The notes beneath the pieces are model-generated. The model was given only the letters and a program-made list of their open reading frames with translations. It did not search any database and was not told where the DNA came from. Made by a program: the position numbers and the translations under genes. Positions 12,372 through 24,995 of a DNA stretch of 64,000 nt are shown here, one piece after another (the stretch's first letter is position 1; every line of letters begins with the position of its first letter). The DNA is from Drechmeria coniospora (lineage: Eukaryota > Ascomycota > Sordariomycetes > Hypocreales > Ophiocordycipitaceae): positions 4,274,520 to 4,338,519 of the forward strand of contig NC_054389.1 in assembly GCF_001625195.1 (NCBI RefSeq), read 5' to 3'.

Positions 12372-14818
12372 ATGGAAGCCGGGTCGGGGGTTAGGATACG
12401 AACTCTGCCCGATCAGGTAACGAAATTCCCCCGCCTACTTTACCCTTCACTAATGCCCTCTGCTTTCAGACTGTGACTCCTTTAATTGTTTTCCCCGATA
12501 AAGACGAGTTTGCCTGGCGCCATGAACAAGCAACACGGATTGAGATGCACAATGAAGACGAAGCGATTAAAGCGCTCAATGCTCTGAAGCATCCATTCGA
12601 AGCGTGGCCAGTAAGCCCAATACCGGGCTTAAAGAACTCATTCAGCACTTCATGGTTATTTCTGGTCAGATTGCCAGAAGGGAACGGAAACGTCATCTTT
12701 CCGTCTGTGACGGATCGCTTCGCCGTCGACATGATGTCCACAATCCAGCGGGATGCAGGAATATTCTCTTTGGTCCACCTTCCAGCCGCACGCATCACAA
12801 ATCCGTTCGAAAATATTGAGGGACTTCTTGACCCATATGTCAAGGAATGCGCTGCTTTCAAGGTTGAAGTGCCTCGTTCGTGGAAGAATAAGGACGGACA
12901 AAACATGGAACTTGACCTCATGGCCCACTTTCAAACAGTTTCGTCCATGGAGGAAATCAGGTCGATCGCAATACGGGAGAGAGGGTGTCAGGTGATCAAT
13001 ATTCGTTGGGATACCTGCCAGCTGACGTTTGAAGCCGAGCTTGCCGCCCTGTATCATCTCGTTGCAGAGCATCGCCTGGATGAGCAGAGGCCGGCTGATG
13101 CCTCCCTTCGAGCCTTTGAAATGATCTTGGACTTTAACTCCTGCCGCTGGCCCCATTGGATTGACCTATTTAGAGAGTTTCCTCATCTCAAGAACCCTTC
13201 ATATGTAATCCATGGCACACCCAAGGTCCTCGTTGCCAAGTTCAAATCCCTCGATGGGCACCATCGAGCAGCGCTGGAAGGTCTCAAGGAAGTGAAGAAT
13301 GGCCTCTATTTCGTCAACGGCTGTCCCGGAGCGGGAAAGACAGAGTGGAACATGATCCTCTCCGCTCTCATTCAGTCCAAGAAAGCGCCAAGATGCAAAA
13401 GGCCGGCCCCAATTCTATTTCTTGTCGACATCAACAAAACCGTCGACGATGCCGCCAATCGATATCAGAGGCTGTGCAGAGAGTCAGGGCTTTCATTGAA
13501 GATTATCCGGATGCATAGCTGGCCGTATGAAATGCGACACAGCGAAAAACTCAACGAGAGCCACTCCAAACAGGATGAGGAGAACGACGAACTCGATTTC
13601 ACGAAAAAGTTCATGACGACCGCTTGCCTTGCTACGTATTGTCCATCGAGCAGAGATCAGGACACTGCCCCTACACTCGATGAAGCAGCCTGGGAACATT
13701 ACGAAAAGCAAAAGGCCGGGCGCTTCGAGCACCTCGAGAGGCTGCTCAGGAGAGTCGACGAAGGCGATGCCTTCAGCACAGCAGACTGGAGAGTCCTTTG
13801 CGGCCAGGTTTCGAGCCTCTACCGGGACGTCTTGTCACAAGCTGACTTCATTGCGACGACACCGGCAGCATCGTACGGAGGGCTCAATAAATTCTTCCAT
13901 CCAAAGCTCATCTTCATGGATGAGGCGCCGCATGCGCGGGAGCTCACAACACTCATCGCGATCGCCTACTACAACCCTCTCTTGTGGATTTTTACCGGGG
14001 ATGTGAAGCAAACACGGCCTTTCGTCAAGAGCATGCCAAGACAACGTGCGCAATGCGTAGGAAGCAAATTCAATCCTTATTCCGAACAACTGCGACTCAG
14101 CACCATGGCTCGGGCTAGCGCAGCAGGTGCTCTGAACTGCAGGCTACTTGTGAATAAGAGGGCCTTTGGAAACCTTGAACGTCTCCCGTCCAGGATGTTT
14201 TACGGCGAACAGATGATATCGGGGTACGACGAGGCATCGCGCTTCCCGGCGAGCACACGTCATCTCCAGGGGTACTTGCAATCACTGGACAGGATGGGGG
14301 GCGTGGGTGAACTGGATGACAACCGCGTCGTCGTGCGGCTCCATGCCAGCAAGGAAAGGGGTCTTCACAGCAGCTTCTGGAACCCTGCGCACCACAAGTG
14401 GTTGCTAGAACAGGCGCAGAGGCTGCTTCGAGACGAAAATTTTAGAAGCACGACAGGATCGGCTGGAACGATGATGATAGAAGCACCCTATAGCGCCGCC
14501 GTACGCCAGTACAAATCGGAGGTTGAGACGTGGCCAGCTGAGTGGCAGGACCGGGTTGAAGTTTTGACAGTGGACAGGGCCCAAGGCAACCAAGCCGATG
14601 TTGTCTTCCTCGACATGGTGCGCACGACGAAGCCTGGCTTCATGGAAGACCCGCAGCGACTAAACGTAGCCATCACGCGAGCGAGGCAGGCAGAAATCAT
14701 CGTCCTGCACCAAAGAATGACGATGAAGTACGTGCGAGGTCCGATTCGGGTCAAGACAATGTATCTCTCCCAAATTTTGGACGATGCAGTTAAGAATCGG
14801 AGGTTCATTTCGATATGA
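12372..14818 (+). CDS. SF1 (DNA2/NAM7-like) helicase, function unknown
   Basis: A UvrD/Upf1-like superfamily 1 ATPase of the AAA_11/AAA_12 type, 797 residues. Exon 1 is 12372-12416 (start MEAGSGVRIRTLPDQ) and exon 2 is 12470-14818; the 53-bp intron (GTAACG...TTTCAG) is in phase 0. Exon 2 has no ATG near its beginning, which supports the upstream exon. Motifs: Walker A GCPGAGKT at 299-306, motif II DEAP at 499-502 (Pro in place of the usual Ala/Gln), GDVKQTRPF just after it, motif V DRAQGNQAD around Gln720, and motif VI AITRAR at 750-754. The N-terminal 280 residues have no domain I recognise. It is same-strand with RID and 0.8 kb downstream. It is clearly not Sen1; Hrr1/SAD-3-like or other orphan fungal NAM7-like helicases are alternatives. 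Nucleic acid helicase activity is inferred from motifs only. Confidence 0.88.
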
Positions 14819-17800
14819 CGACGGTTGGTCGGGGCTGAGGATGGCGAAGCGATGGATGGGATGTCGCAGGCAGTTAGTTCGTGGTTGAATTCATGTTGTA
14901 GAGACGCCGGATGAGCAAAGGGTACCATCACAGAAAGTCATACCGACGAGCCTATGCCTCTCGCAACAGGAGGTCGTTTGGAGGACGGAGCAATAGGTGA
15001 TCGAGCCCACTGGAAGAGATGACAGTGAAATGAGCGGTGCAGGAGCATAGCGTGATAACTCGGGGATTGCTTGCGTTCTGTTTGCCGGCGGATGTACATG
15101 TACAAGATATGTACGAGAAAGCATTACAGATAGAATGACGATACGGTTGAGGGTGAACGGAGTGTTGGAGGAGTATGGTCGAATGCCGTGGGGAGACTTG
15201 CAAGTGAACGTCAGTTGAGACTGAGACGCACGCAACGACGAATATCGATACAAGATGCTGTGTGATGATGGCTTCAGAAAATTCAGCGTTCTCCTGGGAA
15301 ATAGCTGGCGGAGAACTGGTCCCCTATCAGGATCGCAGCCATCAGCAATGGCGTAGGCAGTTGGTTGCCCGTCCTTGCATTGGTCGTTGGAGCCTAAGTC
15401 GAGAGCCTACTTTGAGGATTCGGGGGGTCGGAGCGCCGCGCAGGAACGAACCCCTTCGGTCTGCTTGCTGCAGTATCGCAAAGCTTGCCGCTGGGGGCAA
15501 TTGCGGGAGTCTCCGATCTGGTGCTGCGAAGCCAGAAACATACAAGTGCAATATACTCCGTAAATAAAGGTGCCATCGACTTCCTCCTGTATAAACCTGG
15601 GTCGCCACAGACGCACGAAGGAGCTTGCACTGTAATTACTAAGTGCAGTCAGTACTGTAATTATGGAGTAAGTAAGTACCTGTAATGGGCAAGCAAGCAC
15701 AAGCGTCCATACTTAACTGAAGTACGTTGGCCACTCAGGGACTCGTGCGCGCCAACGCTCCTCCTAACCTATTTTGGTTTGGCCCGAGCAGGCATCTTCC
15801 CGTCGTGCTGCAACCCCACTGTATCTGTCACGGCATCCTCGATGGCTTCTCAGCGTACAAGTACCTAGTAGGTACATGGACCTCGGTAAGGAGTGCTCAC
15901 AAGTACAGTACATGTACAAGAGAGGCATGGGTGTTGTTAGTGGCCGGGTAAGGCATTGAAGGAGAGCGCCCGTACACTGTAAAACTGTCCGGGGTTGTAC
16001 ATGCATAGGTAGGTACTTGTTCCGCATCTACTTAGGTGTCCCTGCACATGTAGGTGTACAGTACTTAGGTGCAAGCACAAGTAATACACCTACTTACGTA
16101 CTCCGTACTTGTACGGCTCTCATTCACTTCGTTCAGATGTTTGAGTCCTACCTACGATTGGTCGAGTGAGTCTCAGACACTTTCTCGTCCGACTCCGCCG
16201 CTCGGCATGAGTTGGATGCAAATGCTCCAAAACGGATCCAAGGGTATCCACACAGCCGAGCTGCCGTTCCTCAAGGACCAAGGAATGCATGCACAATGGC
16301 TTAGTCATGCGATATACATCCCTTAAGCTAGTACTCCGTAGAACCAACGACATCCCTCGATGCCCCTTGAATTCCAGACGCAGGTGAGCAACGATTTTGC
16401 CGACCGTCGGCTCCCGTCACGCGCAAAGCTGCTCATCTCGTGCCTGTCCCGTAGGTGACGCGCCGTGGAGGATCTCGAAGCCTCGAGACATGTCCCACCA
16501 CGAGCATGTACCGCACCGAGGCCCGATACCGATTCCTTCCTGTCCAACGAACCGATCTCGATCCTCGACGAAAAGAAGATGGCCTCCCTTCGCTGCCGAT
16601 CCCTGGACTCGACTGGAGCAATGGCAGCGGCAACGGCGTCTCTGGGAATCGAATGACGGTCCATCGAATGGCGGCCCACTGCGATGCCTGCGCAGATTTG
16701 GTCGTCGGCCGCGTCCCGCAGACCGCGCGGTGCCAGCTTGCCCGCCCACGACGACATGGGACCCTTACTGGCCATCGGGCCGGCGCACTAGTGACCTCGT
16801 TGTTTAATTCTGCAGTTCCCCATACATGCACTCGACGCTACAGTAAGTACTTGCACATTGTAGTCGCACAACTTGTGACGGGTGGCGCCTGATGCTTTTG
16901 GCTCCGAATTCCGTCCGACTTTGCATCGCTGCCCCAGCAACTGGAATGCGCCCTCATGCACAGATGGATCATACGGCTGGCTGTCCTCGGTGGCGCGCGA
17001 TGCGAGCACCTACCAACCTATGTACCATATTTTAGTACCCGTTCCTGTTTGAACCTTGGGGTTTTTATGACGAGCACGGCACCCCATTCATTACTTGGTG
17101 CACTACCTAGGCACTACCTAATGCCTCACTAGTCCTGGTACTCAACGGCGAACCTCCCCCGCAGGCAGGCATTTCGTAGTAGGTACATGCATGCACAGGT
17201 AGGTACTAGCACTAATAGCAGCAATACTCTCCCGCGTGCAACTCCTTAGTACGTAGTACAAAGTACAAATAGTAGTCGTCCGTCACTGTTCCGATACCAC
17301 CTGGTGCTCAGTGGTGCTACTGACTTACTGCTGGCTTGCCCGGCGCTGGCAATAATTACCGGTGCTTGACGCAAGTGTTTGGGCACGAATACACCGTAGA
17401 CGGAAATGGTAGAACGGTCGGTACCTGTAATACCCACTACCAAGGTACCTCAATGATTGCCGACTGCTATTATGTTCTAGAATGCTGGCAGGTGAAATAA
17501 GTAGTGCGCTTTGCACTGCCAGTAATTACCTCCAGGACCAGCCAGCCTGGGTCGATGCCAGTGGTCAGTTCCAGTGAGCGCTCCTCCGACCCCCCTCCCT
17601 TGAGCCAGCCGCACAAAAAACGCGGACGGCCGCTGAAGAGAGTAAACATTGCATTCCAGGCCTTCGTCCTGCCCAAGCTGTCTTGGCCGCGGCCAGGACA
17701 GCACGAACCCCCACGCTCGCTTGACAAGGCACCCTCTGCGAGCCGCCCATCCCACCCGCGTTCTCTCTTCTGGCCAATTCGTCCTTCTCGCTGCAACCAA

Positions 17801-18159
17801 GGCCATCCAAGGCGCGCGCGATTCTTTGGCATCCCATCCCAGCCTCCAACCCCTTCTTCCGTCGAATTCTTCCTCTTTTGCCTGCATCTTTCTCTTGAGT
17901 CTCGCATCGCCCTCGACGAATTTCAGCCTCTCTTTCTTCTTCTTCTTCTTCTTCTTTTTTCTTCCATCACTGCTCCGTCCGCATCATTGCTTCGTCTCGC
18001 CACTACGCTCGCTCATCAACATTCTTGCAGGCCTCTGAGGCCTTCCTTCGCCTTCTCCAATACTCTCCTTCAGCGACATCGCGCCAACTCGTCTTTTGTT
18101 TGCACATAGCTCCCTCGAGTAGTATGTGCTAATCTTGGCATCGTCGAGGCAAGCTCATC
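14819..18159. other. Spacer before the Gin4-like kinase; GTAC-rich middle, CT-rich leader
   Basis: No gene is supported. Overlapping open frames on both strands at 16.3-16.9 kb and 17.5-18.0 kb reflect GC-rich or CT-rich composition. GTAC words are dense at 15550-16120 and 17170-17460. The last 200 bases are pyrimidine-rich, typical of a fungal promoter or leader. Confidence 0.55.
17934..17963 (+). repeat. TTC trinucleotide repeat in the kinase leader
   Basis: About nine TTC units ending in a short T run, some 200 bases upstream of the kinase start codon. Pyrimidine tracts like this are common in fungal promoters. Confidence 0.85.
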
Positions 18160-21100
18160 ATGGCGGATATCGTCGGCGCCAAACCTCGTCATCCCTTGGC
18201 CGAGACGACAAACCGCATGAACTCCCCCTACCCGTCTGCCGAGCAGCATCAGAGCAAGCGTCGGCACGACCAAGTCGAGGGCTCTCACCCCCATGCTCAC
18301 CCTCACCCCCCTCACCCTCGCCATGCCTCTTCCAAGCCGGCCGAGGGACGCCCTCATCATGTTGACAACAACGCAAGACTATCGGCGGTGCTGAGCCCGC
18401 CAAGGCCTGTCGAGGACGACAAGCGACTGTCCCAGGCTTCATACGCGTCCACGTCGAGCAGCCGCAGCAAGAAGAATTACAAGACACACATCGGTCCCTG
18501 GCAGTTGGGCCGCACGCTTGGCAAGGGTTCCTCCGCTCGCGTCCGCCTGTGCCGTCACAGCGGCACCAACCAGCTGGCCGCCGTCAAGATCGTCAACAGA
18601 CGGATGGCCTATCTGGTGCAAGATAGCAGCTTGGCCGCCCTCAGCAAGTGGGACAGCAGCCTGCCCGAAGTCAACGGCGAGATGCGCGTCCCCATGGCCA
18701 TCGAGCGCGAGGTGGCCATTCTCAAGCTCATTGAGCATCCCAATATCATGAAGCTGTATGATATCTGGGAAAATCGATCCGAAGTGTAAGTTCCGCCTTG
18801 CGCAGCACGCTCTGGCCTGTCGTTGTCCCCAACCTTGGTCCCGCTGACAGGCCTGTTCCAGATACCTGATTCTCGAATTCATCGACCAGGGTGATCTGTT
18901 CACCTTTATCAACAGCAAGGGACGATTGTCCGAGGAGGTGGCCATTTTCTTTTTTCGCCAGATGATCAGCGCCATTGCCTACTGCCATTCTTTCAACGTG
19001 TGCCACCGCGACCTGAAGCCGGAAAACATTCTCATCACGGCCGATCTTCAGATCAAAATTGCCGACTTCGGCATGGCCGCCCTTCACCAGACCGACACGC
19101 ACCAGCTCGCGACCGCCTGTGGAAGCCCACACTATGCCGCCCCGGAGCTCCTCAAGAACAGGCAGTATCGTGGCGACCGTGCCGACATATGGAGCCTCGG
19201 CGTCATTTTGTACGCGATGCTTTCCGCCACCCTGCCGTTTGACGATCCCGACCTACGCGTCATGATGGCCAAGACCAAGAAGGGCCACTACGAGATGCCG
19301 AGATATCTCAGCCCCGAAGCCGAAGACCTCATCCGACGTATGCTCCAGGTGAACCCGGAGCGTCGTATTGCCTTGAAAGATATCTGGCGTCACCCCGTCG
19401 TCCAAAAGTACAGCTATCTCGACGATTTCGGCGACAGTAGCGGTCAACTGCCGGACACGCGCAAGGGTTTTCAGTATAGCCCCGTGCCGCGCCATGAGAT
19501 TGACCCTCAGCTGCTTCGCCAGCTGCGGTCCATGTGGCACATGTTCAGCGAGCAAGATCTGGCTTTGAAGCTGTCCTGCGACGAGTGAGTAGAGTAGCCT
19601 TTGGATCCAGCCATGCTGTGGCGACACTGACGAGAAGATGCCCAGGTCCAATGATCAGAAGGCCTTTTACTGGCTGCTTCATAACTATCGGAACAAGCAG
19701 CTCGAAGACTTCAAGCCGGAGCTGGCCCACTCCATGAGCGACTACCATCACCTGAAGCCCACAATTTGGAAGAAGCGAGTGTCGACGTGCCAGTTTGCCC
19801 AACCTCGGGCCAACGGCCACGGCCGATCCGTTTCGCGTTTCACCGTCATCTCCAACGCGGCCGAGACCGAGGCGGAGACGGACAAGAGCTACGATCCGTA
19901 CAGAGGAAGCCGCATCCTCCAGAATAGCAACCCGGAAGCTAGCCATGCAAAGATTGTCATCCACCGGGATGTGCAGGCGGCGGCGAACGTTGCCCAGCAA
20001 GCGAGGGCTCGCAGCGGCTCCAACGCTCGGCGTGCCCGATCAAACTCGACCAAGACTCCCTCCGGCATGGCTCGACAGCCATCGAGGGGCTCCCTCGTCT
20101 CTCTCCGTGGCAGCAGGCAGGGAGCCTCGCACGCTGCCGGCACTAACCTGCGCCGAAAGCGAGGCGTCGACTTTTCACACATTCGAACGCGGTCGAGTTC
20201 GGTCGACCCCTCGCAGGGGTCCTCCTCTCGTCGTCGTACGGGTGTACCCTCCGGTGCGGCGTCCGACGGCTCGTATCGCCGTGATGCGCCCACGCGCTCG
20301 CGCTCGCCGGAGATGCCCAAGTTGGCGGATGGAACGTATCCCAAAGCCAAGGGAGCGCCCGTCCTTCGAATAGCCGAGAAGGACGGCGCGTCGATGATTT
20401 TCAACGATGAGCTCCGCCATTTTAGCAACAACTGCGCCAAGGATTGCGACGAGGCATTCCGAAGCTCTCTCATCGACACCGAGTCCGTCGGCGGCTCCTG
20501 GACGGATGCCGAAAAGAAGGGTCGCGCATCAACGCCCTTCTCGCTAGCTCTCGACAGCCCATCTATTGCGACGCCGACGACGGACACGTCGAGCAGCAGC
20601 ACGTGGAATACACGACCGCTGCCACCCCTGCCCGCAGAAGAAGGCTCGAAGAACGCACTGGGTACAAGTCAGGACGGTGTCGACTCCCAGATGGCATCGG
20701 GCGACGAGGATGACGAGAATGCCGAGACGCTTGCCGAGGATACGCCTACGAGGCTTGCTCTTCCTGTCTTGCTTCCGAATCACTCGGACCGCCGGATCGT
20801 CTCCGCACCGCTTTTTAACCAGACGAACAGGAAGTTATCGACCCTTCCCTCAATTAATGAAAATGCCGGCGCGGACCCCGACGGCGCTCGCGTCGTCTCC
20901 GCTCCGCCCCACGGTCAGGTGGGCAGGGACAGTGCGGCACACGACGGTGTCGACTATCTGGGCAATGCCGAGAATACGATTCGAGTTGTTCATTCTCCGG
21001 GAGCGACCAGTCCCACCAAGGTGTCGCAGCAAGCGGACGTGCGAAAGAAGTCGGCGACGGAGGATCTCGGACGCAAGCTGCATCGACAGCTCGCATACAA

Positions 21101-21989
21101 TGCGGGGGAGTGCGATGATGCTGCGGCCGATGGTTCGACGCAGGACGCCAACACGGTAGCCAAGAAGAAGAAATCTTGGTTCAAGCGTTCGTCAAAAGCC
21201 GAGCAGGATCCGGTGATGGAGAAGAAGGCCAGCGGCAGCGTGACGTCGGTGCACAACGCTGATGAGGATCTCCCCGCTGCCGAAGCGGTCCCGAAAAAGT
21301 CATTTACATTTCCATTCTGGAAGAGCAGCAGAGCTAGAGACTCGAAGATGAACGCCGACGGCGAAGCGGACAATGGGGTTGCTGTGCTGCGGAATCAGGT
21401 GCTGCGCGAGGCTGCATCCGCGCGCGGCACCGAGGACCAGGTGGCCAAGACGACGACACGAGACTCGAAGAGGTTGTCTGCCGTGCGCGAGTCGGGCTCC
21501 GGCAGCATGCGGAATATAGAAGTCAAGCAGAACTGGCTCACGAGGCTGTTTCGGGTGAAGCCGGCGACGAGTTACATTTGCATGACCCTCTCGCGCAAGC
21601 GAGCTCGACAGGAGGTGACGATTCTCTTGCGCGAGTGGCGACGGTACGGAATCAAGGGGATCCAGGTGGACAAGGATCGCAACATCATCTTTGCACGGCT
21701 CGCAGCTAAGAACTGTAGGTGGCAAGACGCGGCACGACGGCGCTGACGACTCGCTAACAGGCTCGCAGATTTGAACCTCAAAGAAGTGGAATTCGCGGCC
21801 GAGGTGATGACGGTGATTGAGCATGGAAAGCGGCAGCAGATGAGCATCGTCCGATTCACGCAGGAGCGCGGGGCGGCAAGCAGCTTTCAGCGCGTCATCG
21901 AGACGATGCGAAGCATGTTCGAGAGCCGACAGCTGGTCGTCACGGACAAGAACAAGCAGAAGATGATGATCAAGACGCTCAACGCGTAG
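18160..21989 (+). CDS. GIN4: Gin4/Hsl1/Kcc4-class (NIM1-related) protein kinase
   Basis: A Ser/Thr kinase of the CAMKL group that in yeasts links septins and cell shape to mitotic entry through Swe1/Wee1. Four exons: 18160-18785, 18862-19584, 19646-21714 and 21769-21989, all in phase, 1212 residues. The kinase domain spans about 113-395: GKGSSARV (121-128), catalytic Lys143, a family-type insert before helix C, HRDLKPEN starting at 257, DFG at 277-279 and an activation loop ending in APE. A long, Ser/Arg-rich, probably disordered region follows (about 430-1080). The last roughly 105 residues, spread over exons 3 and 4, resemble a KA1-type membrane-binding domain. The N-terminus has a His/Pro-rich stretch (42-54). 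It could be called Cdr2-like or Hsl1-like; assignment within the Gin4/Hsl1/Kcc4 group is the uncertain part. Intron 3 (21715-21768) has a GCTAAC branch site. Confidence 0.9.
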
Positions 21990-23650
21990 TGTCTGTTACA
22001 ACAAGGAACGAACTACCGGCGCTCGGGCCCCGTCTTTGGTATGGAGCTGTTTTAGAAGCAACGATGGTCCGGCAGCGAGGCGATCGAAACGGGTCGGAGC
22101 TGGAGCAGGCTGTCGCGAGCATGCGAGCCTCGCAGGGCTCGACTCCAGCGGTATTTGAAACAACGGTTTGATGAAGGGGGTGCTGGGTACTATCGTCGAA
22201 CGAAGTGGACGGGGTGACGAGAGAATTTTTGCTTCGCGTGTGAGGTGTTGGACCAAGGTTGGATCATGGATACATGGAAGCGGCTGGTTGTTTCCTGGCC
22301 CGTGTTGTTTGATTCGATGCACGACATGGCACATCAGGAACGGGCGGGTGGACTTTGGACTCGGACTTTTCACTTGGACGTTGGATGCTGAACGCTAGTG
22401 GATGCTGGATGTTGGATTTCGGCGCAACGAGTACGATGGGGGCTTGTTTGGCTCGAGTGCTTGAGTGGCCCAGGATCACACGAGCTGGTAGATGCCGTCG
22501 ATGAAGGACACAGCGGAGTTCCGCGGGAGATTTGTAAGTACTGGCACGGGTCGAAGGAACTCAAAGTGTATTACTTTGTCACTCGAAATGAAGGCTCGGA
22601 AAGCTGGGAGAGATGAAAAAAATAAATAAGACGGTAGCACCATGCGTTTGGTCGCGAGAGCTTTCCGTCAGATCAGCCGCGTGCCATGGGGGCGATAAAA
22701 GGAGTCTTTGTGGTACATGACGTTGAACTTATTCCCGTCACATTATTCCCGTCCCCATTTTGGAAGCGAAGGACGAGGAAAGTCGGGGAGAGGACAAAGG
22801 TTTCATTTTGGGCTCTTGCAGCCGGTGCATCGACCAGGGCCGCTGCACAATGATAACGCATGTACGGAGTACGGAGCTTGCGAGACGGAAGAGGCCACAT
22901 ACAGTGGATGGGGGTGCCGTAACACTACAGCACACGGCTCGCCTTTTGCTTGCAAAAAGGTGTCCATGTAGCTTGGTGTATTCGTAGTATAAACAGCAGT
23001 ATTATGGTATAGAGTGCGGTCGCTCCCTGCCGCGAGACGAATGGAAACCTAGCCTGCAGGAGCGGATATCTCAGGTTGCGGCTGGGCTCTTGGACGGGAC
23101 GGGCGGCATGTTCCAGGCTTTGTTAGCCTGCCGTTGCTGAGAATCTGCGGGCTTGGTCTCTCCGCAAATTCAATGGCGGCTTCAACGACACATCACGTAA
23201 CACTCACCTAAGTATCTTGGCCAGTCATCGGCTCTGCTTGCAATGCAGCGGACGAGATGTACTTTGATGTAGGAGAAACAACAAGGTGGATATAGAAAGT
23301 CGTGCGTGGCGATAACGAGGACATTGTTGAAGATGTACGGAGACGGGTGCCGACGAGGCAATGTCCTGGTATGGACGGGAAACCTGCCGTCCCAAGCTGC
23401 TGTGAATGTACAGTAGCGCATGTACAGTAGCATGCATGCAGTTTCGGAGTGGTTGCTGGCCTTGCTCTGCTTACTACCTAGCACTGTAGGAACCTGTGGT
23501 CACCAGGCGCCTTTGAGCTCCGTACCAGTACGGAGTAGACAGGCACCTAAGTACCTGCAAGTGCATTGGTTACAGTACGCACGCTGAACATATGGGCACG
23601 AACTACTTGTACTCGTATACACCTAGGTATCTACAAGTCGCATTTCTCCG

Positions 23651-23687
23651 TACTGTACTCCGTACGGATGCTGTACGGAGTACAGTA
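23651..23687. repeat. Inverted repeat with 15-bp arms and 7-bp loop built from GTAC words
   Basis: The left arm 23651-23665 (TACTGTACTCCGTAC) is the exact reverse complement of the right arm 23673-23687, with GGATGCT between. It is made of the same words that are scattered through the spacers. No coding potential or target-site duplication was seen. Confidence 0.85.
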
Positions 23688-24828
23688 ATATTCACCGACA
23701 CGCATTTGCTGGAAATTCCTACTTGTATTACTCCGCAAGTACATGCCCAGCACTCCGTACTGAAGCAAGAGTGCTGTGCAGTAGGGGTACGGAGTACAAG
23801 CATGTACGAACATGTAATAATTACAACAATACTGTATATTATGTACTCCGTACTCCGTACATGCACAGAACGTGCAGGCACGCACTAGCACAGGTACCAC
23901 CAAATACCCCGCAGTCCTCGGATGACGGGGCCCCATACGTCAACGAGGTCGGAGGAATGCAGCCGCCCCACCCGTCGTTCCTCCGTCCGCCCGAGCAAGA
24001 CCGATGGGTGCCGACGAGGCGTGAAAAAGGATGGAAGGAAAGGAATTGAAGGAAAGGCAAGGGGAGATGGAGGGAGGGAGAGGCGTGGATGGGACGAGAG
24101 GCGAGCCATTAGGAGAGCCGAAACCTTCACGCAGCTTACCTCTCTGCCGGACGCCGTGGCCAGTGAGCGTGCCGCTGACGCTCTACCGGCTCATGGCAAG
24201 GTATTGGGGGCAAGTACGTACCTAGTGCTAGCTGGCGGCTCGATTCCTGTTTATTTTCGAGGAGCTGCGATGCGACGTAGGGACAGCGGGTGTCCGCGAT
24301 GCCATCCGTGTCTGTGCCGTACGTGCGAACCAGTCATACTGTAGGTAGGCACACCCTTATCACGTATGTAGGTACGGTCAGTGTTCTTGTAGGTGCATGT
24401 GCAAGGTCGGATTTCTCACTTATATGGACGCCGCTGCCGGCAGCGGCCGAAGTTGCCTGAACTTGCTTCTCCTCCTCATTCTCACCACCAACCACCCCAC
24501 CACCAACGCCGAGGTCACCGAACGGAATATCCTGCATTCAGTTTTGCATCTCGTCAATCCGAACACCTGTTGAGTCGCATTCATCCACCGTTGCGATACA
24601 TCATAGCGAGTCTTGGCAGGTACGTCATCCGCCCGGTATTAGTTGCTACGGCCGAACCCGGAGCCGCAGGCGGCGGGTACGGGGCAGGAGCACTCGGTGC
24701 GCAGGTTACTCCGTACATGCTGCACCTTCCTCTGAGTCGTGGCTGACACGTGAAAGCGAGCCGACCTCGCTACCTAGCAACCACCCGATCCGGCAAGCAC
24801 ACATCGCATCGCACTTGACCTCACATTT

Positions 24829-24893
24829 CCCACCGTCCTCCTACCCTCCGTTTCTTCTTTCCCCCTTCCTTCTTCCTCCGCTTTCGCCCCTCC
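24829..24893 (+). promoter_or_regulatory. Pyrimidine-rich promoter/leader tract of malate synthase
   Basis: A strongly C/T-biased stretch about 100-170 bases before the start codon. Such tracts commonly precede transcription starts of well-expressed fungal genes. The start site itself is not known. Confidence 0.45.
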
Positions 24894-24995
24894 GCAGCTC
24901 TCAAACTTTTTTCCACCATCATTCGCCTCTCGTCGCACGACAGCCATCGACCTCTCCCTCACCCCTCTCGCGAGAGATACGTCAAGCAGACAGCC

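Larger units (their letters stand above)
21990..24995. other. Spacer between kinase and malate synthase, GTAC-dense at 23.5-23.9 kb
   Basis: No gene is supported in these 3 kb. The part at 23500-23900 is among the densest in TACGGAGTA/TACTCCGTA words and contains a 15-bp inverted repeat. From 24770 to 24995 the sequence becomes CT-rich, consistent with the malate synthase promoter and leader. A CACGTG hexamer is at 24747-24752. Confidence 0.55.
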
